Below, piece by piece: positions 1-8,702 of a stretch of DNA of 52,793 nucleotides. Source of the DNA: Pseudomonadota bacterium (lineage in GTDB: Bacteria > Myxococcota_A > UBA796 > SXON01); assembly GCA_030685065.1 (NCBI GenBank), contig JAUXQH010000127.1:1-52793 (forward strand), in the 5' to 3' direction. Position 1 is the stretch's first letter. The number at the start of each line of letters is the position of its first letter. The notes below the pieces were generated by a model. It searched no databases, was not told the DNA's origin, and saw nothing but the letters and a program-made list of their open reading frames with translations. Position numbers and translations under genes: made by a program.

Positions 1-33
1 CCAAGCGGCTTTGCCGCGCGCCTGGAGGAGACC

Positions 34-55
34 GGGCCGGCGCCGCGCCGGCGCG
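34..55. terminator. GC-rich inverted repeat upstream of first gene
   Basis: GCCGGCGC (36-43) and GCGCCGGC (45-52) form an almost continuous palindrome that can fold into a strong hairpin. It lies between the window edge and the first gene, so it could end an upstream transcript. There is no T-run on either side, so terminator function is only a guess. Otherwise nothing is seen in bases 1-91. Confidence 0.2.
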
Positions 56-91
56 CCCGATCCACGTTCGGGGTGGCGTTAGACGTCCGGG

Positions 92-937
92 GTGTCCGCC
101 GAACCGCTCCTCACCACCGAAGATGTCGCCGGGCTCCTCCAGGTGCACCCCAAGCACGTGTACCGCCTGCTCCGCCGAGGCCTGCCCGGGCACCGGATGG
201 GCGGCGAGTGGCGCTTCGCTCGCGACGAGGTCCTGCGATGGGTGGAGCGGAGAGAGAGCGCGCCCACGCCCTCGGAGGGTGAATCCGCGCCGTCCCTGGT
301 GGCCGCCAACGGCGACGTCGCGGTCGAGGTGCTCCTCGGGTTGGTGAACGCGGCCGCCCCGCCGCTGCTCGGTTTTGTCCCCGCCGACCGCGACGCCGCC
401 ATGGCGCTCCTCGCCGCGGGCCACGTGCTCGCCGCCGGCTGCCACGCCATGGGGCCGCCCTCCCACCTCGCGGGCGCGCGCCTCGCCCGCATCCACCTCG
501 TCACGCGTACGATCGGCCTCGCCGGCGGGTCCGGCGCCCTGGCCGACCTCGCCACGCTGCGGCTCGCCGCGCGCCCCCCCACCGCCGGCGTGCGCGGCCA
601 CCTCGACGCCGCCCTCTGCGCGGCGGACCTCGATCCGGCCGCGATCCTCGCGCGCGCCACCACCTACGACTCCCACCGCGACGCGCTCCTCGCCGTCGTG
701 CGGGGCGATGCCGACGTGGCCCTCGCGACGCAAGCGTGGGCCGCGCGGTTCGGGCTCCCGTTCCACGCGCTCACGACCGAGGCCTACGGGCTCGTCGTAC
801 GGGCCGCGGACCTCGGAGACCCGCGCGTGGTGCGGCTCTGCGAGGTGGCGCAGCGCGCGACGTACCGGTCTGCCCTCGCGACGGTGCCCGGCTATGACGC
901 GACGGGCGCGGGGGACATCCGGTACGACGCGGCGTGA
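92..937 (+). CDS. HTH (excisionase-type) regulator with periplasmic-binding-like domain
   Basis: 281 residues from a GTG start. Residues about 7-52 look like an excisionase/MerR-type helix-turn-helix of the HTH_17 kind (LLTTEDVAGLLQVHPKHVYR, then a GEWRF wing). Residues about 70-275 resemble the PBP-like ligand domain often fused to such HTHs, ending in the typical GYDATGAGDIRY. Proteins with this architecture are usually cytosolic transcription regulators sensing a small ligand, in some cases molybdate or tungstate; the ligand here is not visible. TAGACG lies 6 nt before the GTG and no Shine-Dalgarno is present, so the mRNA may be leaderless. The oxidoreductase downstream starts 57 nt later. 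Confidence 0.8.
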   Translation: MSAEPLLTTEDVAGLLQVHPKHVYRLLRRGLPGHRMGGEWRFARDEVLRWVERRESAPTPSEGESAPSLVAANGDVAVEVLLGLVNAAAPPLLGFVPADRDAAMALLAAGHVLAAGCHAMGPPSHLAGARLARIHLVTRTIGLAGGSGALADLATLRLAARPPTAGVRGHLDAALCAADLDPAAILARATTYDSHRDALLAVVRGDADVALATQAWAARFGLPFHALTTEAYGLVVRAADLGDPRVVRLCEVAQRATYRSALATVPGYDATGAGDIRYDAA

Positions 938-994
938 GCGCCGCGGGCGCGGTGGATCCACCCGGTGGATACGAGGCCGGGGAGGACGCCCCAA

Positions 995-1933
995 ATGCGC
1001 GTGATCCGCATCCGTACGCCCGGTGACCCCGACGTCCTCGAGGTCGCCGAGCGGCCCACACCCGAGCCCGGCCCGGGGGAGGTGCGCCTCCGCGTCGCGG
1101 CGATGGGCGTGAACCGCGCGGACGCGTTGCAGCGCCGGGGCGTCTACCCCGCGCCCCCGGGGGTGGCGGCGGACGTGCCGGGGCTGGAGGTGTCGGGCGA
1201 GATCGACGCGGTCGGTCCCAACGCGGAGGGGCGCGTGGGCGACCGCGTGATGTCGCTCGTCGCGGGCGGAGGCTACGCAGAGCAGGTCGTCGTGCACGGG
1301 CGCGAGGCGATCCCGGTCCCCGCCGATTGGTCGATGGTGGAGGCGGCCGCGGCCCTGGAGTCCTACCTGACGGCGTTCGACGCGCTGTTCGAGCGCGCCT
1401 TGGCCCGCCCGGGCGAGCGTGTGCTCGTGCATGCGGTCGGCTCCGGAGTCGGACTCGCGACGATCCAGCTCGCGCGAGCGGCGGGGATGATCACGTACGG
1501 CACGGCGCGCACCCCCGAGAAGCTCGATCGTGCCGTGGCGCTCGGCCTGCACCACGCGGTGGGGGCGGACAGCGCGCTCCCGGAGGTCGACATCATCATC
1601 GACCTGGTGGGCGGGCGCGGCGTCGAGGCGAGCCTGCTCGCGCTGGCACCTCGGGGCCGCCTCGTGGTGGTGGGGCTGCTCGCCGGCCTCACGGCCACGT
1701 TGCCGCTCGGGGTGCTCCTCGCGCGGCGCCTCCGCGTGGAAGGGACGGTGCTCCGGAGCCGCCCGATCGAGGAGAAGATCGCGCTCGCGCAGGCCTTCCG
1801 CGCCCGCGGGCTACCCCCGCTGGAAGGCGCGCGCCCCGTGGTGGACAGCGTGTTTCCAGCGACGTCCGCGGCCGAGGCGCACCGGCGGATGGAGGCGAAC
1901 GAGAGCTTCGGGCGCATCGTCCTCGCCTGGTAG
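995..1933 (+). CDS. Zinc-independent NAD(P)H:quinone oxidoreductase (MDR family)
   Basis: 312 residues. It is a medium-chain dehydrogenase/reductase of the quinone oxidoreductase type: a GroES-like N-terminal half (MGVNRADALQRRGVYP, GLEVSGEI) and a Rossmann NAD(P)H domain with VHAVGSGVGLATIQLA. The structural-zinc cysteine cluster is absent, as expected for this subfamily. It ends with the usual SFGRIVLAW. The start is set at ATG 995 because GGAGG lies at 981-985 with good spacing; an in-frame GTG at 965 has no such support. A role in reducing quinones or enones is inferred from the family. Confidence 0.88.
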   Translation: MRVIRIRTPGDPDVLEVAERPTPEPGPGEVRLRVAAMGVNRADALQRRGVYPAPPGVAADVPGLEVSGEIDAVGPNAEGRVGDRVMSLVAGGGYAEQVVVHGREAIPVPADWSMVEAAAALESYLTAFDALFERALARPGERVLVHAVGSGVGLATIQLARAAGMITYGTARTPEKLDRAVALGLHHAVGADSALPEVDIIIDLVGGRGVEASLLALAPRGRLVVVGLLAGLTATLPLGVLLARRLRVEGTVLRSRPIEEKIALAQAFRARGLPPLEGARPVVDSVFPATSAAEAHRRMEANESFGRIVLAW

Positions 1934-1937
1934 GCGA

Positions 1938-2330
1938 TCACGCCCGATGGCAGACCGCCTCGACGTTGTTTCCGTCCGGATCGAGGACGAACGCGCCGTA
2001 GTAGCCGGCGTGGTACTGCGGGCGCATGCCCGGCGCGCCGAAGTCCTTGGCTCCGGCTGCCAGGGCGGCGGCGTGGAACGCGTCGACCGCGGCGCGATCG
2101 GCGGCCACGAACGCGAAGTGGGCGGGGGCCGCGCCGGCCTGGTGTCCCTCGGTCCAATACGTCCCGCGCGGGGCGACGATCCAGAAGGACGGCTTGCGGT
2201 CCCGGCCGAAGCCCGCCGCGCTCTCGCCGTACTGCTTCTGCACGGTGTACCCGAGGGGCGCGAACGCCGCGGTGTAGAACGCGAGGGCGGCGGGGAAGTC
2301 ACGGACGTGGAGCGTGATGTGGTCGATCAT
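1938..2330 (-). CDS. VOC superfamily (glyoxalase/bleomycin-resistance-like) protein
   Basis: 130 residues, a single vicinal-oxygen-chelate module. It starts MIDHITLHVRDFPAALAFY and ends with the family's FVLDPDGNNVEAV, which supplies the metal-ligand Glu; the first ligand would be the His in DHITL. Such proteins are small cytosolic metalloenzymes (isomerases, lyases) or resistance proteins, and the substrate cannot be told. The next in-frame start upstream (2357) adds nine residues without family similarity. It converges on the oxidoreductase with 4 nt between the two stops. TAGAAG lies 5 nt before the ATG. Confidence 0.8.
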   Translation of the reverse strand: MIDHITLHVRDFPAALAFYTAAFAPLGYTVQKQYGESAAGFGRDRKPSFWIVAPRGTYWTEGHQAGAAPAHFAFVAADRAAVDAFHAAALAAGAKDFGAPGMRPQYHAGYYGAFVLDPDGNNVEAVCHRA

Positions 2331-2371
2331 TCGGCCTTCTACCGTTCGAACCGACAAGCGTCCAAGCGCTC

Positions 2372-3790
2372 CTACACCAACCCCGACAGGTCCAGGTGCG
2401 CGTCGATCACGTCCGCGAGCGCGTCGAACCCCGCCCCGGCGCCGACCGCGATGGCATCGAGCCCCCGGCGCTCCCGCAGCGCCGCGACCAGGGCGCCGCG
2501 TACCTCCGCGCTGTCGAGCAGCCCGTGCACATACGTGCCGGCAACCAGCCCGACGACCGCGCCATCGAGCCCCGCGCCGTCCACGCGCACCAACCCCTCC
2601 CCCGCGATCGTCCGCCCCGCGTGGATCTCGTAGCCCTCCACCGGAAGGCCCGCCGGCAGGAGCCAGGCCCCCGTGGTCACGCCGCGCACGGGGCGGATCT
2701 CCTTTTGCGCGGCATATTCCGTGTCAACGGGCAACAACCCGAGCCCGCGCTCTGCTCCCAAGCGGGCGCCCAGCATCTGGTAGCCGCCGCAGAGCCCGAG
2801 CAGTGGGATGCCGCGCGCTGCCGCGGCCACCACCACCCGATCGAGGCCGCGCCCGCGCACCCACCGCAGGTCCGCCTCCGTGTCGCGACTGCCGGGGATC
2901 ACGAGCAGGTCGGGGTTGCCGATCGCGCCCGCGTCCGCCACGTACCGCACCCCGACGCCCGGCTCCCGCCCCAACGCGCCGAGGTCCGTGGCATTGGCCA
3001 CGGTTGGGAGGTGCAGGACACACACGTCGATGGCGCCCGCGGTGGAGGCCAAGGTGGTGGAGACCAAGGTGGCGGCGTCCTCGTCGTCCACGTACACGTC
3101 GTCGCGGAAGGGGAGCACCCCGCGGACGGGCACGCCACACAACGTGGCGAGCCGCGCCAGGCCCGGCTGAAGCCCGCTCGGATCGCCGCGAAAGCGGTTC
3201 ACCACCAACCCGGCGACGCGCGCGCGGTCCTCCGGCGGGAGCAACATCACCGTGCCGTACAGGCTCGCGAACACGCCGCCCTTGTCGATGTCGCCCACCA
3301 GCAGCACCGACGCGCCCGCGTGCCGCGCCATCTCCATGTTGGCCATGTCGCCGCGCAGGTTGATCTCCGCGGGCGAGCCGGCGCCTTCGAGCACCACGAC
3401 GTCCGCCGTCGCCGCGAGGCGCGCGTACGCCGCGGTGACCTCGGCCCAGAGCTCGTCGTGAGCCGCCTGGTATTCGGCCACGCGCATCGGCCCGCGCGAC
3501 CGCCCGCACACGACCACGTCCGCGCCGGAGAGCCCCATCGGCTTGAGCAGGAGCGGGTTCATGTCCACCGTCGGCGCGCGGCCGGCGGCCCGGGCCTGCA
3601 CGGCCTGCGCGCGACCGATCTCGCCCCACCCGTGCGGGCCCCAGGCCGGGGCCGCGTTGTTGCTCATGTTCCACGCCTTGAACGGCGCGACCGAGAGGCC
3701 GCGGCGCGCCAAGGCGGCGCAGATCGCCGTGGCCACCCAGGACTTTCCCACGCCGCTGGCGGTGCCTTGGACCATGAGGGCGGGGGTCAT
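2372..3790 (-). CDS. cobQ: Cobyric acid synthase
   Basis: 472 residues, close to the family's usual length. CobQ amidates four side chains of adenosylcobyrinic a,c-diamide using glutamine and ATP. The N-terminal dethiobiotin-synthetase-like domain shows the P-loop (VQGTASGVGKSW) and FKAWNMSNN, one residue different from the common FKAQNMSNN. The C-terminal type I glutamine amidotransferase domain has the nucleophile elbow LLGLCGGYQMLG and the late YVHGLLD histidine. The start overlaps the stop of the upstream gene by four bases (ATGA), so translation is probably coupled. No other cobalamin gene is present nearby. Confidence 0.93.
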   Translation of the reverse strand: MTPALMVQGTASGVGKSWVATAICAALARRGLSVAPFKAWNMSNNAAPAWGPHGWGEIGRAQAVQARAAGRAPTVDMNPLLLKPMGLSGADVVVCGRSRGPMRVAEYQAAHDELWAEVTAAYARLAATADVVVLEGAGSPAEINLRGDMANMEMARHAGASVLLVGDIDKGGVFASLYGTVMLLPPEDRARVAGLVVNRFRGDPSGLQPGLARLATLCGVPVRGVLPFRDDVYVDDEDAATLVSTTLASTAGAIDVCVLHLPTVANATDLGALGREPGVGVRYVADAGAIGNPDLLVIPGSRDTEADLRWVRGRGLDRVVVAAAARGIPLLGLCGGYQMLGARLGAERGLGLLPVDTEYAAQKEIRPVRGVTTGAWLLPAGLPVEGYEIHAGRTIAGEGLVRVDGAGLDGAVVGLVAGTYVHGLLDSAEVRGALVAALRERRGLDAIAVGAGAGFDALADVIDAHLDLSGLV

Positions 3791-4710
3791 GGGGGAACGG
3801 GCGTGGGAGCATCGCCCGGGGGGAGCTCGGGAGGCTCCATGGGAGCGGGCGAAATCGTCCAGGTGCGTGGCATCCGCTCGATCTCGAACTCGTCGGTCAG
3901 CTCCCACCACACGGCAGGCTCGGCCCCCGGGGCGGCCCGAGGATCCGTCGCGGTGACGGGCACGACGTAGCGATAGCGGCCTGGGAAGAGCTCTCGGACG
4001 CTGCCCATGAAGCTGCCCTCGTTGCTGCCCCCGTCAGCGCCCGGCGCGATGCCCCCGAAGCGCATGCCCGTCCAGCAGAAGCCTCCCCGGGAGTAGCGCT
4101 CCCACCGCCCCCCCTCCAGCCGCTCCATCCAGCCACGCAGGGGGAGGGTGCCGTTGCGGCCATACAGGGTGTCCGCGGTGTGGTTGGCGATGCGGTAGCG
4201 CGGCGGGTCCATGGGCGCGGGCTCCCAAGCCCGAACCAGGACCAGCTCGGGAGACGGCGGGAGGGTGCGGCTCGTCTCGACGGAGAGGCGCTCCGGCCGT
4301 CCTCGCGGGTTGTTCGGCGTCGGCTCGGCGGGACGGGCAACCTTCACCTCGACGCCGACCGAGCGCTCCTCGCCGCCTACCAGCACGGTCCGCGCGCGCT
4401 CGGTGCGCCGAAGCCCCCGCTGGAGCCGGGCCTCCACGGTGTACAGACCGGGCCCCGCATACCAATGACCGTCTGGCGGACACCGCGACTCGAATTCCTC
4501 CTCGTCCCACTCGCTCCAGGGCCCACGCACGCGACAGCTCCAGGCGATCGCGCCGTCCGGACCCGACACCCGTAGATCGAGGCGGCCGGGCTCGAGAACG
4601 AAGATCCGTACGCGCAGGCCGGGTGCGGCGGACGCCGGAGGGGCCGCGACGGCGAGCGCGAGCGCGACCAATGGACCGAAGCGCACGAATCCACGGCAGC
4701 AGGCGAACAT
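3787..4710 (-). CDS. Secreted protein with Ig-like C-terminal domain, function unknown
   Basis: 307 residues. A signal peptide is clear: MFACCRGFVRFGPLVALALA followed by an APPASA cleavage region. The mature part begins with a beta-rich region holding two cysteines (IAWSCRVRG, FESRCPPDG). Residues about 190-285 (RIANHTADTLY, WMERLEGGRWERY, then a G-R-Y-R-Y strand) resemble the Ig-like fold of secreted proteinase-inhibitor-like domains. It ends proline-rich. An earlier in-frame ATG (4869) would bury the signal peptide and lies inside the divergent MFS gene. It is the first gene of a pair with cobQ, joined by an ATGA overlap. I cannot assign a function. Confidence 0.75.
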   Translation of the reverse strand: MFACCRGFVRFGPLVALALAVAAPPASAAPGLRVRIFVLEPGRLDLRVSGPDGAIAWSCRVRGPWSEWDEEEFESRCPPDGHWYAGPGLYTVEARLQRGLRRTERARTVLVGGEERSVGVEVKVARPAEPTPNNPRGRPERLSVETSRTLPPSPELVLVRAWEPAPMDPPRYRIANHTADTLYGRNGTLPLRGWMERLEGGRWERYSRGGFCWTGMRFGGIAPGADGGSNEGSFMGSVRELFPGRYRYVVPVTATDPRAAPGAEPAVWWELTDEFEIERMPRTWTISPAPMEPPELPPGDAPTPVPP

Positions 4711-4756
4711 TCCGCGCCCCCATAGCCAGGGCGCCCAACGCGCGCCCCGGAGGAGG

Positions 4757-4768
4757 CATACTCCCCCG
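4757..4768 (+). promoter_or_regulatory. -10-like CATACT directly before the MFS gene start
   Basis: CATACT (4757-4762) is followed by six bases and the ATG at 4769. Transcription would start at or next to the start codon, giving a leaderless mRNA. A GGAGGAGG stretch lies upstream of the hexamer (4749-4756), too far from the ATG for normal Shine-Dalgarno use. No -35 match is visible. Confidence 0.45.
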
Positions 4769-6073
4769 ATGTCCACCCTCCGCGAAGACCTCCACGGCCT
4801 GCTCACCGGCCCGCGCGACCTCTGGATCCTGTACGGCGTGAAGCTGCTCGAGTCGATCGCGTACTTCACCGTCTACACGCTGCTCGCCATCTACCTCACG
4901 AGCGATCTGGGCTACGACGACACCGCCGCCGGCTCGATCACCGGCACCTGGCTCACCGCGATCAGCCTCGTCGTGTTCGGCGCCGGGTTCGTCGCCGACG
5001 GCATCGGCATCCGCCGCGCGCTGCTCATCGCCGCCATCTCCGCGGCGGTGGGGCGGGGGCTCCTCGCGTTCGCCAACACCTCGGACGCGGTGTTCGTCGG
5101 CCTCGCCGCGAGCGTGTGGGGCATCGCGTGCCTGAAGCCCACGATGAACGCCGCCGTCCGCGCCTACACGACGCCCGCCACCGTGTCGTTCGGCTTCTCC
5201 CTGTACTACGTCGTCATGAACATCGGGGGGGTCACCCAGGGGCCGATCATCTCGGGCTTCCGAAAGTGGTTCGCGCAGGGGGCCACGCTCTGGGGACACG
5301 ACTTCTCGAGCTCCCAGCTGGTGTTCCTGGTCGGCTTCGTGGTGTCGTGCCTGAACATCGGGCTCGTGCTGCTGCTACGGGATCCGGTGGTCAGCGCGCC
5401 CGCGGGCGCCACGAAGAACCCGTTCCGCATCGCCGCGGAGGTGCTCAAGGTCCGCACGTTCTGGACCTTCCTGGCGTTCGTGGCGCTCCTCACCTTCGTG
5501 CGCCTCATCTTCCAACACGCCCACCTCACGTGGCCCAAGTACACGTTGCGCGAGTTCGGTGACACGTTTCCGTTCGCCACGTATTGGTCGCTCAACCCGG
5601 CGCTCATCATCTTCCTCACGCCGCTCGCGACGATCTTCACCCGGCAGTATCCGCCGTTCCCCGTCATCGTCATCGGGGCGTTCCTCTCGGCGATCTCGGT
5701 GTTCGCGATGGCGTTCTCGACGACCATCGCCGCGAGCGTGGTGTTCATCGTCATCCTCTCGATCGGAGAGGCGCTCTGGAGCCCGCGCCTGTACGAGTAC
5801 ACGGCCACCATCGCGCCGCGCGGCCGCGAGTCCAGCTACATGGGCCTCTCCGAGGTGCCGCTTTTTCTCGCGAAGCCCGTCGTCGGCTTCATGAGCGGGG
5901 CGCTGCTGACGCGCTACTGCCCGGCGAGCGGCCCCGTCGACAGCCAGCGCATGTGGCTGATCATCGGCCTCATGACGATCGCGGCGCCGGTGACGATGCT
6001 CGTCTTCCGGCGGTTCCTCGTGACCCGGCCCGCCGCGAGCGAGGCTTCACCTACAGCAGCTTCACCCGCGTGA
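4769..6073 (+). CDS. MFS / peptide-transporter-like membrane transporter
   Basis: 434 residues with about twelve hydrophobic segments starting near residue 20, which is the layout of a major facilitator superfamily permease. The cytoplasmic loop 2-3 motif is present as G-x-x-A-D-G-x-G-x-R-R (GFVADGIGIRRAL). The overall pattern is closest to proton-dependent oligopeptide-type MFS members, but the substrate is not readable from sequence. It is located in the inner membrane. The gene is divergent from the secreted-protein/cobQ pair, with 58 bp between the starts, and its 3' end overlaps the convergent DUF1579 gene by 23 bp. Confidence 0.82.
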   Translation: MSTLREDLHGLLTGPRDLWILYGVKLLESIAYFTVYTLLAIYLTSDLGYDDTAAGSITGTWLTAISLVVFGAGFVADGIGIRRALLIAAISAAVGRGLLAFANTSDAVFVGLAASVWGIACLKPTMNAAVRAYTTPATVSFGFSLYYVVMNIGGVTQGPIISGFRKWFAQGATLWGHDFSSSQLVFLVGFVVSCLNIGLVLLLRDPVVSAPAGATKNPFRIAAEVLKVRTFWTFLAFVALLTFVRLIFQHAHLTWPKYTLREFGDTFPFATYWSLNPALIIFLTPLATIFTRQYPPFPVIVIGAFLSAISVFAMAFSTTIAASVVFIVILSIGEALWSPRLYEYTATIAPRGRESSYMGLSEVPLFLAKPVVGFMSGALLTRYCPASGPVDSQRMWLIIGLMTIAAPVTMLVFRRFLVTRPAASEASPTAASPA

Positions 6074-6596
6074 GCACCACCTCGAGCCCCGGATACTCCT
6101 TTCCGTCGGGGCCGAGGTTGGCCATCGCGATGACAAAGGTGTCACCCTCGCGACGGAAGCGCGTGCACCAGCCCCACCGCTCGTCGCCAGCGGGGTAGCT
6201 GCCGAGCAGCACGAGCACGTCCCCCTCGATCTGGCCATGGGACACCATCACCTGGGTTCCGGTGTGGAAGGTGTCCACCCAGGTGGACGTGTGCCGCTTC
6301 TCGTCGCGCTCGTAGGCGAGCAGCATCTCGCCGGCGTGCGCCTTTCCCATCGCGACGCCGCTGTAGGTGAGGCGCAGAAAACGGCCGCCGAGCGCGGGCA
6401 CGGCGGACAGGCGCCAGGCCGACACCTCGGGCGCGGCATTGGGGTCGAACCACGTGGAGACGGGGCCGGACCAGTCCCCCACGAGCGTGGCGAGACGGTC
6501 GTGCTCGGGGCCGGAGGTGAACGGGGGCAGGGTTTCGATGGGGGCTTCCGTGGTGGAGAGCCGGGAGGATATCCTGGCGGCGATGCTGAACCTCAT
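6051..6596 (-). CDS. DUF1579-type protein
   Basis: About 181 residues with an uncertain start. From residue about 25 it follows the DUF1579 pattern: SGPEHDRLATLVGDWSG, GGRFLRLTYSG, and the late GDTFVIAMANLGPDG. These are small beta-barrel, calycin-like cytosolic proteins of unknown role. ATG 6596 is used here; ATG 6614 is also possible. Neither has a good ribosome-binding site, and both lie inside the coding start of the divergent lipoprotein gene (6583). The true start may be a rarer codon nearer 6530-6540. The 3' end overlaps the MFS gene. Confidence 0.7.
   Translation of the reverse strand: MRFSIAARISSRLSTTEAPIETLPPFTSGPEHDRLATLVGDWSGPVSTWFDPNAAPEVSAWRLSAVPALGGRFLRLTYSGVAMGKAHAGEMLLAYERDEKRHTSTWVDTFHTGTQVMVSHGQIEGDVLVLLGSYPAGDERWGWCTRFRREGDTFVIAMANLGPDGKEYPGLEVVLTRVKLL
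6566..6582. promoter_or_regulatory. Palindromic -10 element before the serine hydrolase lipoprotein
   Basis: AGGATATCCT (6566-6575) is a perfect palindrome that presents TATCCT on both strands. On the plus strand TATCCT (6570-6575) sits seven bases before ATG 6583, so the transcript is predicted to be leaderless. On the minus strand the same element lies inside the 5' part of the DUF1579 gene as drawn, which suggests that gene really starts further in. Confidence 0.45.
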
Positions 6597-8088
6597 GCTC
6601 CTCGTCGCATGCACCGCGCCCGCGGAAGAGCTCGCCGCCGACGCCGCCGCCGCGGAGGCCGATCGTGACTGGGAGGCCTTCCTCCGGAAGGTGAACGATC
6701 AGGTGGAGGAGTACCAGGTGCCCGGCATCCAGGTGGGCGTCGTGATCGACGGGGCGCTCCACTACAGCGGCGGCGCCGGGGTGGTGGCGTGGGGCGCCGA
6801 GGAGCCCGTGACCGACGACACGGTGTTCCGCTGGGCCTCGGTGTCGAAGATGCACACCGCCACCGCCGTGCTCCAATTGGTCGACGAGGGGGTGCTCGAC
6901 CTTGAGGCTCCGGTCACCACCTACCTCGACCAGGCCTCGCTCCAAGAGGGGTTCGACGCCAGCATGCTCACGACGCACCACCTCCTCACCCACACCGCCG
7001 CGCTCCCCGACGAGCTCACCTGGTCGTGCGCCACGCGTACGGGCGTCCTGCGCGACCACGTGGAGTCCTCGGCGCCGCCGCTGTACGCCCCGCCGGGCTC
7101 CTTCTACAACTACTCCAACACCGGGTACGTGTGGGCCGGGGCGCTCGTCGAGGAGCTCACCGGCGCGCCCTTCATCGACGCGATGCAGGAGCGCGTGCTC
7201 GATCCGGCGGGCATGACCACCGCGACCTACGATGCCACCATCGCGAGCGCCGGCCCCCACGCAACCGGCACGAGCTGGTGGGACGACGAGGCCTTCACCT
7301 ACGATCTGGAGGCCTACGACTGCGCGTGGTCCCGCCCGGCGGCCTGGCTGCACGGCACTGCGACCGACCTCGCGCGCACCGCCGAGTGGCAGCTCGCGGG
7401 GGGCGGGGCCCTGCTCTCCGCCGCCAACACCGGGGCCATGCACGCCCAGGTGGACACGCACCTGCTCCCCGACGGCCAATTCGAGGTCGGCTACGGCCAG
7501 TTCACGAGCCCCTACAAGGATGTCACGATGGTGTGGCACGACGGCTGGGTGACCGGCTTCACCAGCACCTGGGCGATCGTGCCCGAGTCCAACTTCGGCG
7601 TGGTCGTGGTCGCCAACGCCGATTGGGCCGACCCCTACGCGCTCATGTACGACGCGGTCGACTTGTTCCTCGACCAGATGGACGAGGAGAGCGACGAGGC
7701 TGGCTGGATCACCGATCCGTCGACGTGGGCGCCCTATGTCGGCACCTTCGAGGACCCGTACGTGCACGGCACCATCCAGGTCACCCTCGAGGACGACAGG
7801 CTGTACGCCCGCTTCGTCGACCAGGGGGAGCGCGTGGAGCTCCTCCAGTCCGCCGGAGACCGCTGGTACTTCGAGCTGGACGGCGGCTGGACCGACGTGC
7901 GCTTCATCACTGACGAACCCGGCACGTTCAGTTGGTTCGTGACGCGCGAGGGCGTGGGCACGCGCGCGGAGGACGCCGCGCTCACGTCCGGCGCGCCCCC
8001 GCTCGACGAGGCCGCGTGGCGGTCGCTCCTCGCTCGGTACGCCCAGCGGGAGCGCCCGGAAGCGGCGCGGGTTCGTCCTGAGGGGTGA
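6583..8088 (+). CDS. Serine hydrolase lipoprotein, beta-lactamase/D-Ala-D-Ala peptidase fold (class C type)
   Basis: 501 residues. The N-terminus MLNLMLLVAC reads as a very short lipoprotein signal with the lipid-modified Cys at position 10. The penicillin-binding fold motifs are in order: S86-V-S-K89 (SxxK nucleophile), Y177-S-N179 (YxN), and H319-D-G in place of the K/H-x-G triad, as in esterase EstB and class C-like peptidases. Residues from about 390 form an extra beta-rich tail common in this family. It is probably an envelope-anchored peptidase or esterase; the substrate is unknown. The start was chosen for the TATCCT element 7 nt upstream and the lipobox. Confidence 0.85.
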   Translation: MLNLMLLVACTAPAEELAADAAAAEADRDWEAFLRKVNDQVEEYQVPGIQVGVVIDGALHYSGGAGVVAWGAEEPVTDDTVFRWASVSKMHTATAVLQLVDEGVLDLEAPVTTYLDQASLQEGFDASMLTTHHLLTHTAALPDELTWSCATRTGVLRDHVESSAPPLYAPPGSFYNYSNTGYVWAGALVEELTGAPFIDAMQERVLDPAGMTTATYDATIASAGPHATGTSWWDDEAFTYDLEAYDCAWSRPAAWLHGTATDLARTAEWQLAGGGALLSAANTGAMHAQVDTHLLPDGQFEVGYGQFTSPYKDVTMVWHDGWVTGFTSTWAIVPESNFGVVVVANADWADPYALMYDAVDLFLDQMDEESDEAGWITDPSTWAPYVGTFEDPYVHGTIQVTLEDDRLYARFVDQGERVELLQSAGDRWYFELDGGWTDVRFITDEPGTFSWFVTREGVGTRAEDAALTSGAPPLDEAAWRSLLARYAQRERPEAARVRPEG

Positions 8089-8105
8089 TCGGACTGGCCG
8101 CGGGG

Positions 8106-8702
8106 CTACCGCTTCGCCGCCCAACGCCCCAAGCCCTCGAGGTTCGCCCGCAAGACGCGCGAGGCCGCGGCATCCGCGCCCGCGGTGAGCGCCTTCCACT
8201 TGAGGAAGCCCACGTCGTCCCGGCGGGGGGCCGAGCCGAGCGCGTACCCGAGCACGCCGGGGGCCGCGAACCAGACGCCGTGACTGTAGTCGCTGCGGAA
8301 CCCATCCTTCGCGGAGAGCGCGCTGGTCTCGGTGGAGAGGATGGACCAGCCCGCCGCGAGGTAGCCGCGGTGCGTTCCGAGGCGCTCCAATACGAGCTCG
8401 TGGTGCACCGCGCCGAGCATCGGGATCTCGACGCGCTGGTAGAACCGCACCTTCTCGGGGGGGACGAAGCGCGGGTCCTTCACGGAGCGGCACGTGGCCA
8501 CGTGATCGAGGTTGCCGACGTAGTGATCGACATCCATCACCGCGTCGATCGCCTTCCCCGGATCGAGGCCGGGGATCGGCATGATCGCGAAGCCCTCGTC
8601 CGTCTGGCGGCCGCCGTGCGGCCAGTGCGTGAACGTGAACGCCGTGGGCGGAGACGCCGGCAGGCGGGTCAGGACACGATCGAGAAAGGCGGGTAGTTCC
8701 AC
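8106..8702 (-). CDS. START/SRPBCC-like ligand-binding protein
   Basis: 198 residues from GTG 8702, which has GAGG just upstream; ATG 8765 would add 21 residues of low-complexity translation without a ribosome-binding site. The sequence has the feel of a START or polyketide-cyclase fold: an amphipathic start (LPAFLDRVLTRLP), strands around FYQRVEIPMLGAVHHELVLE, and a C-terminal long helix (RRDDVGFLKWKALTAGADA). The fold is inferred from pattern only. It would be cytosolic, with no signal peptide. It ends 17 bp from the convergent serine hydrolase gene. Confidence 0.6.
   Translation of the reverse strand: MELPAFLDRVLTRLPASPPTAFTFTHWPHGGRQTDEGFAIMPIPGLDPGKAIDAVMDVDHYVGNLDHVATCRSVKDPRFVPPEKVRFYQRVEIPMLGAVHHELVLERLGTHRGYLAAGWSILSTETSALSAKDGFRSDYSHGVWFAAPGVLGYALGSAPRRDDVGFLKWKALTAGADAAASRVLRANLEGLGRWAAKR

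Noticed and set aside
2340..2356. GTTCGAACC resembling a tRNA T-loop
   Set aside because: No acceptor, D-arm or anticodon arm can be folded around it on either strand.
4749..4756. GGAGGAGG as the ribosome-binding site of the MFS gene
   Set aside because: It is 12 bases from the ATG and lies upstream of the predicted transcription start, so it would not be in the mRNA if the CATACT promoter is used.
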